Numbered from the stretch's first letter, positions 1-7,054 are shown. The stretch: 8,172 bases of DNA from Myxococcales bacterium (GCA_018970625.1 JAGWVZ010000139.1:1-8172); one strand, 5' to 3'. Notes: generated from the sequence alone by a model not told the origin. Numbers and translations: made by a program.

Positions 1-254
1 AGGACCACCTGAAGCAGAACGTCGCCGAGCTCTTCGCAGATGTGCGCGGGATCGTCGGCGACGATGGCATCGACGAGCTCAGCCGATTCTTCGATGAGGT
101 AAGGGATCAGCGTGCGGTGGGTCTGCGCCCTGTCCCATTCGCAGCCGCCGGGCGCGCGCAGTGTGGCGACAACGTCGGCGAACGGCTGCAGGTCAACGGC
201 TGCGGCAGCGACGCGTCTCCCGGTATCGTTAGCCGACGCTTTGATTCGTTTCAT
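1..254 (-). CDS. mazG: MazG nucleoside triphosphate pyrophosphohydrolase (N-terminal 84 residues, cut by window edge)
   Basis: MazG hydrolyses (d)NTPs to the monophosphate and pyrophosphate in the cytoplasm. It is thought to clean up aberrant nucleotides and to affect (p)ppGpp levels. Read on the minus strand from ATG at 254, the protein shows the family signature near residues 32-48 (LRAPGGCEWDRAQTH), then PYLIEESAEL with the metal-binding EExxE at 55-59, and EELGD at 74-78 giving the downstream ExxD pair. All of these are in the expected order and spacing. The usual proline of GCPWD is Glu39 here. About 20 N-terminal residues precede the conserved domain and are not recognisable. No clear ribosome-binding site precedes ATG 254; it is the only in-frame ATG before the domain. 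The gene is divergent from the plus-strand membrane protein gene. The frame is open to the window edge, so the rest of the enzyme lies outside. The family call is firm; whether this is a one- or two-domain MazG cannot be seen. Confidence 0.93.
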   Translation of the reverse strand, partial: MKRIKASANDTGRRVAAAAVDLQPFADVVATLRAPGGCEWDRAQTHRTLIPYLIEESAELVDAIVADDPAHICEELGDVLLQVV

Positions 255-287
255 GGGTGCGCACAGACAAATTGCAGTGTGTGAAGG

Positions 288-342
288 GGACGGGTACATA
301 CGCGGGTCCACTGTCGCCCTTGTTCTTGCGTACCACCCGTTC
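288..342. repeat. Imperfect inverted repeat in the divergent mazG / membrane-protein intergenic region
   Basis: ACGGGTAC at 290-297 is complementary to GTAC-CA-CCCGT at 330-340, with a 2-nt bulge. A further G-T and G-C pair extends it to 288-342, around a 32-nt loop. It lies between two divergent genes, so it could be an operator or a hairpin in the leader of the rightward gene. No strong promoter was recognised around it, and it may be chance in GC-rich DNA. Confidence 0.25.
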
Positions 343-410
343 ATCCCGCCGTGCAACCCGTGTGTCCCAACTGGCCACAGTCGTTCGTTTTCACGCAGGG
401 TTGGCAGCGC

Positions 411-2348
411 GTGGCGCGTGCATTCCGCTGCGCGCTGATGTGTGCGATGGCTCTCTGCGTCTGGTTGCCGGGGCCCTGGGTGCAGGCGTCCCTCGCGCAG
501 GAAGCGGCGGACAGCACAGACGAGGACCTTTCCGGGCGCAATGCACGTGAAACGGACGCCGTTCGGCTTGTGACACCCCCGATGATCGATGAATCGACAG
601 CGGAAACGCGTTGGTCAGCGTTTCGCGCTTCGGTGAACGGTGCGGACGAAGACCGAACGTTTGAGAGCTTCCGAACCGTGTCACAGGAGCTCGGCTATAC
701 GCTTTTGCCGGTCCATGCGAGCGCCCTGCACCGCGAAGCGCGCCAGGCCATCGCCTCGGGCGATCTGGAGACAGCGGAGCGACGGCTGGCACAGGCCACG
801 CGGCTGTCACCGCGAGGCAGCCGGGTTCTCTGGGGCAAGTCGGAACGCTCCTTCGCCGAGAGTCCCTGGGCGCTGCACGACTGGACGCCGTTGTTTGTGT
901 CGGCGCTGCGAGCCGAGTGGCGCACGCCGGCGGGGCGCCACACGCTGAGCACCTGGTTCACCGATTTGACCAATCATGTGTGCATGTTCGTTTTTGTTTC
1001 CGGGCTGCTGCTGATGCTGTTGAAGTACGGGGCTCGTCTGGCATTCGATCTGCGCCTTTTGTTCGGTCGTATCCCCACCTGGCGGCAGATGCAGGTAGGT
1101 GTCATTGTGGGGTTCGGCTTTCTGGCGCTGTTCGCGCCGCTGTGGGTCACAAGCGCCACCGTGGGATTCAGCCTCGCCCTGTACGCGGGCAGGCGTGACG
1201 TCCCGCTGGTTTTGGCGACTGCGCTGGCTTCACTGGTTGCCGTTTCCCCGGTACGGGCGCCACAATTTGACGTAGCGCTGGCCGAATGGATCGCCATGGC
1301 TCCCGCCTCGCCCTGTGATGAGCGTTGCGTCTCCGCTCTGGAACGTGCTTCGTCGGACGGACTGGCCGCTGCCACCGTCGCGCTGGCATGGACGCACTAT
1401 CGTCGCGGAAATACAGCATCGCTGACGCAAGCCCGCGAGCTGCTGGAGACGGTGGATACCGACGGTGAAGCCGGCGCCTGGCGATCCCTTCTGGCGGGGC
1501 ATCTGGCGACGATTGCGGGCGATTTCGCCCTCGCCGAGCAGCAGTACCGACAGGCCGCCGAGCAGACCCGAGATCGTGAAACAAGAGCCACGATTACGAT
1601 CGCGCTCTCCCGCATCGCGATGGCGACCGACGACACCGAGAGTGCCCGCCAGCTGGTGCAGGCTGCTGCCGAGGCAGGGCACCCCTTACTCGAGCAGTGG
1701 ACCGGCTATCAGGGCCGGTCCCAGAACGCGCTACTGCCGGGCTGGCACATGTCTACGAGCGGGGTTTTTGGCCATCTCATGGCAGCGGGAATGGCGACTC
1801 GTGCACGCTGGTTCGGCGTCGCAGAAGGGTGGCCGCTGTGTGTGGCGGGTGCCTTTCTTGCTGGCCTGCTCGCGGCGCTGTCGCTGCACCGGTTGGGGTT
1901 GCGGAGCGAGGCCTGCCAGAGTTGTGGCACGCCGACGAGTCGTTTCGTGCTGGCGGCTGCTCACCGGGAGCACCACTGCGTGTGGTGTTTTCAGGCCACC
2001 TCTCGCAGCGTGCAGCTGTCATTCGATGAACAGCGGTCCCGGGATGATCGGGCCGAGTCTCGACTGCGGCGCCTGACAAGGACAGACTGGCTGACGGTCT
2101 GGTTCGCCCCCGGTGCGGCGCTGTGGCTGCATTTCGCACCACTCGCAGGAGCTGCCCTGTGGTTCGTCGCCAGTGTTGCGTTCGGACTGCTGCTCACCGG
2201 GGATCAGGGGCTGCGCCATCTGGGTGAAGGCTCGTCCCTTTGGCTGGTCGTACGCCCTGTTTGGCTGGGCTGTGCGGTGCTGGCGCTGACGGTGTTGCTC
2301 GGTGTGCTCGTGACCCGCCACGCGCATGAAGGAGAAGAATCAGCGTGA
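411..2348 (+). CDS. Multi-pass membrane protein with signal peptide, TPR-like helices and a zinc-ribbon-like CxxC-CxxC motif; function unknown
   Basis: I do not recognise the family. Numbering uses the GTG start at 411 (645 aa). This start is preferred because CAGGG lies about 10 nt upstream and it gives a clean signal peptide: basic MARAFR, hydrophobic ALMCAMALCVWLPG, cleavage near VQA or SLA. A GTG at 351 would add 20 unlikely residues with no ribosome-binding site. After the signal come an acidic linker and a TPR-like helix pair (about 106-135, IASGDLETAERRLAQATRLSP). Hydrophobic segments follow at about 190-206, 230-255 and 262-282. A second helical-repeat region spans about 310-425 (GDFALAEQQYRQAAE). 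After another membrane helix (about 476-492) there is a zinc-ribbon-like cluster, C502-x2-C505-x17-C523-x2-C526, and two or three final membrane helices. It is probably an inner-membrane scaffold with both periplasmic and cytoplasmic parts. Its stop overlaps the next start (GTGA), so the two are translationally coupled. Confidence 0.8.
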   Translation: MARAFRCALMCAMALCVWLPGPWVQASLAQEAADSTDEDLSGRNARETDAVRLVTPPMIDESTAETRWSAFRASVNGADEDRTFESFRTVSQELGYTLLPVHASALHREARQAIASGDLETAERRLAQATRLSPRGSRVLWGKSERSFAESPWALHDWTPLFVSALRAEWRTPAGRHTLSTWFTDLTNHVCMFVFVSGLLLMLLKYGARLAFDLRLLFGRIPTWRQMQVGVIVGFGFLALFAPLWVTSATVGFSLALYAGRRDVPLVLATALASLVAVSPVRAPQFDVALAEWIAMAPASPCDERCVSALERASSDGLAAATVALAWTHYRRGNTASLTQARELLETVDTDGEAGAWRSLLAGHLATIAGDFALAEQQYRQAAEQTRDRETRATITIALSRIAMATDDTESARQLVQAAAEAGHPLLEQWTGYQGRSQNALLPGWHMSTSGVFGHLMAAGMATRARWFGVAEGWPLCVAGAFLAGLLAALSLHRLGLRSEACQSCGTPTSRFVLAAAHREHHCVWCFQATSRSVQLSFDEQRSRDDRAESRLRRLTRTDWLTVWFAPGAALWLHFAPLAGAALWFVASVAFGLLLTGDQGLRHLGEGSSLWLVVRPVWLGCAVLALTVLLGVLVTRHAHEGEESA

Positions 2349-2710
2349 ACGTGCTGCTTCCAGCCACTCGCCATCCGGTGCTGATTGTGCTCCGATGGAT
2401 GCTCACGGTGTTGCTGTCACTGTTGAGCGTGGCGCTGATCTGGCAGACACTGGTCAGGTTGCAGCCTTCTTCGGACCGGCCACAGATCGGGCCGGGCTGC
2501 ACCGGCCCAGACGTGGAATCGACGGTCGAAGCCGTACGGACGGCGGTGGCAGCATGGCATCTTACGCATGGTGAACCGCCAGATTCGCTGACTGCGCTGA
2601 TAGATTCCGAGTGGATGCCCGTGAGTCTGCTGCAGCCGGACGGCTGCCACGCGCCAGTCGTCTTCGAGGTGACAGACGAAGGCTGGTCGATCCGGGCTCC
2701 GCTGCATTGA
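2345..2710 (+). CDS. Small membrane-anchored protein with a type II secretion pseudopilin (GspG)-like C-terminal domain
   Basis: A 121-aa protein starting at GTG 2345, which shares 4 nt with the previous stop. AAGGAGAA at 2329-2336 is a strong ribosome-binding site about 8 nt upstream and decides the start. A short basic N-terminus (TRH) is followed by one hydrophobic helix at about 11-36. The rest (about 57-121) should lie outside the membrane. It reads like the globular part of GspG/pseudopilin proteins: a helix with VRTAVAAWHLTHGEPPDSLTAL, where the family has a Tyr-xx-x-xGxYPxxLxxL pattern, then a proline-bounded turn and a beta pair VVFEVTDEGWSIRAP. The prepilin peptidase motif (Gly-Phe-xxx-Glu before the helix) is absent, so it should not be processed as a true pilin. 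Cys52 and Cys101 could form a disulfide. The similarity is by eye and moderate. The function is unknown, but coupling suggests it works with the upstream membrane protein. Confidence 0.75.
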   Translation: MNVLLPATRHPVLIVLRWMLTVLLSLLSVALIWQTLVRLQPSSDRPQIGPGCTGPDVESTVEAVRTAVAAWHLTHGEPPDSLTALIDSEWMPVSLLQPDGCHAPVVFEVTDEGWSIRAPLH

Positions 2711-2757
2711 AGGGTGGCGTCGCGTATATTGCGGGCAGCAGTTGGCTGCGAGAGCCG

Positions 2758-2867
2758 GATTCAGGCGTGGGGGCGATGTATTGCGGCCGGCGGGGTGTTC
2801 ACAGACCGATTCTCGTGTATAGGGAGAGAGGTGGCCGTGCGGCCCCTACCCGACACAGATTCAGGCG
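2758..2867 (+). repeat. Pair of 10-bp direct repeats before phoH
   Basis: GATTCAGGCG occurs at 2758-2767 and again at 2858-2867, exactly 100 bp apart. The second copy ends 3 nt before the phoH ATG. They bracket most of the 160-nt gap between the pseudopilin-like gene and phoH. They could be protein-binding sites or the footprint of a small duplication; chance is also plausible at this length. Confidence 0.3.
2830..2850 (+). other. Small hairpin in the phoH leader
   Basis: GGTGGCC (2830-2836) pairs with GGCC (2841-2844) across loop GTGC, then with ACC (2848-2850) after a CCT bulge. It lies 20 nt before the phoH start and has no T-tract, so it is not a standard terminator. It may limit or tune access to the start codon, which itself lacks a good Shine-Dalgarno sequence. 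Confidence 0.25.
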
Positions 2868-2870
2868 CGA

Positions 2871-3848
2871 ATGAGCAGCACCGTCAGCTTTGACCTACAG
2901 GACCCGAATGTGGCGAGGACGGTGTTCGGCCATCGGGACGAGTTTGTCCGCCTGATCGCCGACGAGCTGGCCGTGGATATCCATGTTCGTGGGGAACGGG
3001 TGACGGTCGAGGGTGACCCGCTGGATGCCGCTTGCGCGCAGGAGGTCATTCAACAGTTGTATGGCCTCGTACAGCGTGGTTTCACGCTGACGTCGATGGA
3101 TGTGCAACGAGCCACCGAGATTGTTCGGGGCGACCCCGCTGCGCGACTGGCGGATATTTTTCTGGACACCGTGCTTCAGGGCGCGGGGAATCGTTCGGTG
3201 GCGCCCAAGACAGCCGTCCAGAAACACTACGTCGACATGATGCGTCGATATGACATCGTGTTTGGCGTGGGACCCGCTGGAACGGGCAAGACGTATCTGG
3301 CGATGGCGGCTGCGGTTTCAGCGCTCGCTCAGCGCAAGGTGAAGCGGATCGTGCTGACGCGCCCGGCGGTGGAGGCCGGCGAACGCCTGGGATTCCTTCC
3401 CGGCGACCTTCAGGAGAAGGTTAGTCCCTACCTGCGCCCCCTGTACGATGCGCTGCACGACATGGTCGGTGCCGAGCGTGCGACCCAGTACATGGAGAAA
3501 GGAGTCATCGAGGTAGCGCCGCTTGCGTTCATGCGAGGACGAACCTTGAACGCCAGCTTTGTGATTCTGGACGAAGCACAGAACACGACGCGCGAGCAGA
3601 TGAAGATGTTTCTGACCCGTCTGGGGTACGACTCGAGCGCGGTCATCACGGGTGACATCTCGCAGGTGGACCTGCCTTCGCATCAGGACAGTGGTCTTCG
3701 TCACGCGCTGCAGATCCTGCGCGGCGTGGACGGCATTGGAGTGTGCGAGTTCTCGAAAGCCGATGTCGTTAGACACCCCCTCGTGAAACGCATCATTGCC
3801 GCCTACGAAGTGGCCGAGGCACAAACGCAGGGTCAACGAAGCCGGTGA
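2871..3848 (+). CDS. phoH: PhoH-family ATPase (PhoH-like / YbeZ)
   Basis: A 325-aa cytoplasmic P-loop protein of normal family length. PhoH/YbeZ proteins are ATPases or predicted RNA helicases that act with YbeY in RNA and ribosome metabolism. The N-terminal part (about 1-85) has the KH-like region typical of the longer PhoH form (LIADELAVDIHVRGERVTVEGDP). Walker A is GPAGTGKT at 134-141, followed by VLTRPAVEAGERLGFLPGD at 161-179. Walker B is VILDEAQN at 231-238, then ITGDISQVDLP at 259-269 and RHPLVKRII at 301-309. All are standard PhoH signatures with no missing key residue. The start is the first ATG of the frame; only a weak AGG precedes it. The gene follows a 160-nt gap and overlaps pgpH by 4 nt (GTGA), so it heads a coupled phoH-pgpH-ybeY run. 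The family is certain; the exact cellular substrate is not known even for well-studied homologues. Confidence 0.96.
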   Translation: MSSTVSFDLQDPNVARTVFGHRDEFVRLIADELAVDIHVRGERVTVEGDPLDAACAQEVIQQLYGLVQRGFTLTSMDVQRATEIVRGDPAARLADIFLDTVLQGAGNRSVAPKTAVQKHYVDMMRRYDIVFGVGPAGTGKTYLAMAAAVSALAQRKVKRIVLTRPAVEAGERLGFLPGDLQEKVSPYLRPLYDALHDMVGAERATQYMEKGVIEVAPLAFMRGRTLNASFVILDEAQNTTREQMKMFLTRLGYDSSAVITGDISQVDLPSHQDSGLRHALQILRGVDGIGVCEFSKADVVRHPLVKRIIAAYEVAEAQTQGQRSR

Positions 3849-6352
3849 CGACACTTCCGCCCAACAGACGGGTTCGGTACCGCCCCTGGCGGTTCGACCG
3901 CTTCGACACGCACTCGGGGCGCTGGGTGGTGTGGTTGCCGTTGTTGCTGCTTCTGGTGTGGCCGCTGATGCCCCGCTGGCAGGTCCAGACGGCCTCGTTG
4001 TCCGAAGATCTGATAGGGCGGTCCGCGCCTTCCACGCTGGTGGCTTCGCATGCGTTCGAGGTGCAGACGCGCACCGACGCCGAAATTCGAGCGGCAGGCG
4101 AGGCTGCCGCGCGTGATGTAGCCCCGGTGTGGGACCATCAGGTTCGTTTATCCGGGCTGATCACCGGGCGGGTGAGACAGGCATTTCTGGCCGGGCGAGA
4201 AGCGCTGATTCAGGAGGCGCGAGCACGCCGCGCCGCCCTGCCTGAAAGACCGACAGACGAGGAGGCCGATCCGGACAACGCCGGGAACGCGGACGCCAGG
4301 TACCGCGACGACATCAGCGACGACGACCTCGCGGAGCTCCTCTCGCTGGACGATCGCATCCAGATTGTGACCCCGGCTCTGCACAGCATGACGGCACCCG
4401 GACAGGAGCAGCTCTCGGAAAGTCTTGTGCGCATGCTGGCCGAAGCGGGTCTGAGCACGGAGTTAGAGGAAGCGATCGTTCAACTGGTCGAGCGAATCCA
4501 GCAGAACTACATCGTCGAAAACCGCGACTCGGTAGAACGCATTGGCTCTGAGGGCATTCTGTTACGTGTCGAGACCGGGGCGCAGGAGCAATACCGCCCT
4601 GTCAACAACCTGCCGGGCGTCATTCTTCGCTCCGACCTCACAAGCTGTAACCCGACGGTGCGCTATGAGGTCACACAGGACCTGAGCTCCAGACAGCGAA
4701 ACGATGTACAACGGATTGCCTGTCATCTGGCGCTGGTCAATCTCGTGCCCAACGAGGCGCAGACCCTGCAGCTGATGGCTGAAGCTCGTCAGGTCGCCGA
4801 GGACAACGCACGAGCCGAAGGGCTGCGGCGCTATGAGATGGGCGACATTCTGGTGGATCGAGGGCGACAGGTCACCGAACGGGACGTCCGGCTGGTCGAG
4901 CAGCTGGTTTCGACGATGCCGGCCGCTCAGGTGAGGTGGCAGCAGTGGATCGGGGCGCTGTCGTTGACGTTGCTGGCGCTGGCCGCGGTGCTGTTCTTCA
5001 GCCGTCGCTGGCATGGCGCGCAGCAGGTAGATTTTCGTGATCGCACGATGATTCTGTTCGTTCTGGTTGCCCAGGTATGGGCGACGGTGCTGGTGTCTTC
5101 GGCGGGCACGGTGCTGATCGAGACGGACACGAGCACCCTGCCCCTTCGTAGCCTGCTGTCGGCAGTTCCTCTCGCTGCAGGTGCGATGCTGATTCGAATC
5201 GTCACGAATCACGAGCGAGCCCTCATGTACACGCTCGTGTATGCCTGCCTTGTCTTTCTGATTCCGGGCGCTGATGGCACGTATGTGATCGAGGCGCTGG
5301 TGGCGGGACTTACAGGAGCCGCCCTTCTGGATCGTGAGCTCCCTCGGCGTAACCTCTACACCGCAGCAGCCGGAGGAGGAGGTCTTGCGTTTCTGGTCTC
5401 CGCGAGCAGCTCGCTGCTGAGCGAAAAACTGACACACGTGAGCACACTGCTTCACCTGTCTGCCTGTAGTATCCTGTCGATTACGGTGACGGTCGCGCTG
5501 GTCATGGTCGGGCAGGGAGTGTTGGAATACCTGTTTCGCTACACGACTCCGACCCGTCTGCAGGAGTTGTTCGCCCACAACCACCCGCTGCGGCATCAGC
5601 TGCGCCTGGAAGCGCCGGGTACAGAAGACCACAGCGTTCAGGTGAGCGAGCTGGTCGTCGCCGCCGCAGCGGCCGTGGGAGCAGACGGGCTGCTGGGACA
5701 GGTAGGGGCTTTGTTTCATGATGTTGGTAAGCTGGCGAACCCACAGTACTTTGCCGAAAATCAGTCAGATGGAGTGAATCTTCACGATCGCCTGTCACCC
5801 GCCGATAGCGTGGCCATTCTGCGGGCGCACATTTCAGACGGCGTCGACCTCGCTCGCAAGCACGGCCTCCCCGAAGAGGTGATCGACTTCATTCGGGAAC
5901 ATCACGGAACCCGTCAGATTCAGGTGTTTCTTCACCGGGCCCGTCAGCAGGCGTCTGACGTCGTTGAGTCGGACTTTCGTTATCATGGCCCCAAACCCCA
6001 GTCGGTCGAGACCGCGATCTGTCTTCTGGCGGATGGGATCGAGGCCCACACGAGGGCCGTCGCCGATCGTTCGGTCGAGAACCTTCGCCGCATCGTGGAC
6101 CAACACATGCGTGAAGCCTTCGAGGACGGCCAGTTCAGCGATTGTCAGCTGACATTACAGCATCTGCATACGATCGCCGACGCGATGCACAAAAGACTTC
6201 AGGCTCGCTATCATCACCGCCCCTCCTACCCTTCGGGTGGTTCAGCAAAACTCGCCACAGCGGCCGCTACGCCTCCCGCCATCCCCGAACCGGCTCATGC
6301 TCGACCTGATGATTCGCGAACATCTGACGCAGGTGTCTCCGTCGCTTCGTGA
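3845..6352 (+). CDS. pgpH: PgpH-type cyclic di-AMP phosphodiesterase (7TMR-HDED extracellular domain, 7TM, HD domain)
   Basis: PgpH hydrolyses the second messenger c-di-AMP to pApA at the inner face of the membrane. The 835-aa protein has the full architecture. A first membrane helix (about 28-43) is followed by a large extracytoplasmic sensor region (about 50-365) opening with the HDED-type LIGRSAPSTLVASHAFEV and including an acidic insert around 136-172. A multi-helix membrane block (about 367-565) follows, then a cytoplasmic HD domain. Metal ligands visible are His596 (EDHS), His625-Asp626 (HDVGK), His662, His686-His687 (EHHGT) and Asp730 (LLADGIEA). The family segment DFRYHGPKPQS lies at 710-720. 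GTG 3845 is the start because it overlaps the phoH stop by 4 nt. The family normally ends near a RIEYP-like motif, here RPSYP at 792-796. About 39 low-complexity residues (Ala/Pro/Ser-rich) follow and overlap ybeY. The substrate is inferred from family; some HD proteins of this type are only annotated as phosphohydrolases. Confidence 0.95.
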   Translation: MTTLPPNRRVRYRPWRFDRFDTHSGRWVVWLPLLLLLVWPLMPRWQVQTASLSEDLIGRSAPSTLVASHAFEVQTRTDAEIRAAGEAAARDVAPVWDHQVRLSGLITGRVRQAFLAGREALIQEARARRAALPERPTDEEADPDNAGNADARYRDDISDDDLAELLSLDDRIQIVTPALHSMTAPGQEQLSESLVRMLAEAGLSTELEEAIVQLVERIQQNYIVENRDSVERIGSEGILLRVETGAQEQYRPVNNLPGVILRSDLTSCNPTVRYEVTQDLSSRQRNDVQRIACHLALVNLVPNEAQTLQLMAEARQVAEDNARAEGLRRYEMGDILVDRGRQVTERDVRLVEQLVSTMPAAQVRWQQWIGALSLTLLALAAVLFFSRRWHGAQQVDFRDRTMILFVLVAQVWATVLVSSAGTVLIETDTSTLPLRSLLSAVPLAAGAMLIRIVTNHERALMYTLVYACLVFLIPGADGTYVIEALVAGLTGAALLDRELPRRNLYTAAAGGGGLAFLVSASSSLLSEKLTHVSTLLHLSACSILSITVTVALVMVGQGVLEYLFRYTTPTRLQELFAHNHPLRHQLRLEAPGTEDHSVQVSELVVAAAAAVGADGLLGQVGALFHDVGKLANPQYFAENQSDGVNLHDRLSPADSVAILRAHISDGVDLARKHGLPEEVIDFIREHHGTRQIQVFLHRARQQASDVVESDFRYHGPKPQSVETAICLLADGIEAHTRAVADRSVENLRRIVDQHMREAFEDGQFSDCQLTLQHLHTIADAMHKRLQARYHHRPSYPSGGSAKLATAAATPPAIPEPAHARPDDSRTSDAGVSVAS

Positions 6353-6803
6353 CTGGATGCAGACCATGTCGACTGAGCTTTTGAGCACGCTCGGGGTAGA
6401 CTCGGCGATGGAGGTATCGCTGCTTCTGACCGACGATGAGGAGATTCAGGAGCTGAATCGGGACTTTCGGGGGCTGAACGAACCAACCGACGTACTGTCG
6501 TTTGCGCTTCAGGAGAGCGAAGACGCCGACCTGACACCGGAGCTGCTCGGAGATATCGCGATCAGCGTCGAGACGGCGGCACGGATGGTGAATTCTGGCG
6601 AGCACTGCGCCCGCGTGTGCGAAGAGCTTGGAGAGGCAGTGGAATGGGGTCTGGGTGAAGAGCTGTCCTTTCTGGCGATTCACGGGTTGCTTCACCTTCT
6701 GGGCCACGACCATGCCGAGGCCGCCGAAGAAGCCGAAATGAAAGCCGCCGAACGCTCGGCCTGGTTCGCGTTGCGGGCGCGGGTGGGGATAGCCCCGGCG
6801 TGA
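6297..6803 (+). CDS. ybeY: YbeY endoribonuclease / rRNA maturation factor
   Basis: YbeY is a single-strand-specific metallo-endoribonuclease needed for 16S rRNA 3'-end maturation and ribosome quality control, acting in the cytoplasm. With ATG 6297 the protein is 168 aa, the usual length. The zinc motif H-x3-H-x5-H is intact as HGLLHLLGHDH (His129, His133, His139). FRGLNEPTDVLSFAL at 57-71 supplies the conserved Arg59 and TDVLSF. GDIAIS at 85-90 is the next family block. A GTG at 6237 would add 20 residues rich in Pro/Arg/Gln that the family lacks and would enlarge the overlap with pgpH to 116 nt, so ATG 6297 is preferred. No Shine-Dalgarno sequence is visible before either, which fits translation coupled to pgpH. 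The 56-nt out-of-frame overlap with pgpH is unusually long. It is the last gene of the phoH-pgpH-ybeY run. Confidence 0.95.
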   Translation: MLDLMIREHLTQVSPSLRDWMQTMSTELLSTLGVDSAMEVSLLLTDDEEIQELNRDFRGLNEPTDVLSFALQESEDADLTPELLGDIAISVETAARMVNSGEHCARVCEELGEAVEWGLGEELSFLAIHGLLHLLGHDHAEAAEEAEMKAAERSAWFALRARVGIAPA

Positions 6804-6817
6804 TCACCTCGCACTTC

Positions 6818-6875
6818 GGCGCCGCGGGTTCGCATGCTGCGCGCGGTATCGATGACGGCGCATCGATGCGGCGCC
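6818..6875 (+). terminator. Nested inverted repeats just after ybeY, possible transcription end without a U-tract
   Basis: GGCGCCGC (6818-6825) is perfectly complementary to GCGGCGCC (6868-6875). Inside it, ATCGATG (6848-6854) pairs with CATCGAT (6861-6867) over a 6-nt loop, and the inner arm abuts the outer arm on the 3' side. The left side has a 22-nt unpaired bulge. The structure begins 15 nt after the ybeY stop. It lacks a T-run, so intrinsic termination is not assured; it could instead protect the mRNA 3' end or be a protein site. Confidence 0.35.
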
Positions 6876-7025
6876 CGGGGGTCGCTCAGCGAGGATCATG
6901 AGGGCTTCGGCGTGTGCGTTCGGGATGCGGGAACGGGTCGGGGAAGCAAGCACAAGTGTGTGAACAGGTTGAAGCGGGGCGATGTGCAAACACCCGCGTG
7001 TTGGGGTGCAGAAGAGACTGACCAG

Positions 7026-7054
7026 GCGGTGTCGATCTGAAAGATCGACGCTCC
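7026..7054 (+). other. Strong hairpin in the ybeY-nrdJ intergenic region
   Basis: GTCGATCT (7031-7038) pairs perfectly with AGATCGAC (7042-7049) over a GAA loop. The stem continues with a T-G, a G-C and a G-T pair down to 7028/7052, and one more G-C pair (7026/7054) after a mismatch. No T-tract follows. It could be a terminator-like stem for transcription coming from ybeY or an operator; no gene is near enough to decide. Confidence 0.4.

Noticed and set aside
272..300. Sigma-70 promoter (TTGCAG, 17-nt spacer, TACATA) before the membrane protein gene
   Set aside because: Only about half of the positions match in each box, which is expected by chance.
391..810. Minus-strand open frame opposite the membrane protein gene
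   Set aside because: Arg/Pro-rich shadow of the plus-strand gene, with no signature and no ribosome-binding site.
2735..2749. Terminator hairpin after the pseudopilin-like gene (GCAGC/GCTGC)
   Set aside because: Five-pair stem with no T-tract; too weak to call a terminator.
2798..2823. Promoter before phoH (TTCACA and TATAGG)
   Set aside because: The spacer is only 14 nt and the -10 box is poor, so it does not support a call.
4562..5719. Long open frame of 385 codons on the minus strand inside pgpH
   Set aside because: It is antisense to a well-supported gene, its translation is Gln/Arg/His-rich without any family signature, and such frames are common opposite GC-rich genes.
6237..6296. 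Upstream GTG start for ybeY
   Set aside because: The added 20 residues are Pro/Arg/Gln-rich, absent from the family, and would make a 116-nt overlap with pgpH.
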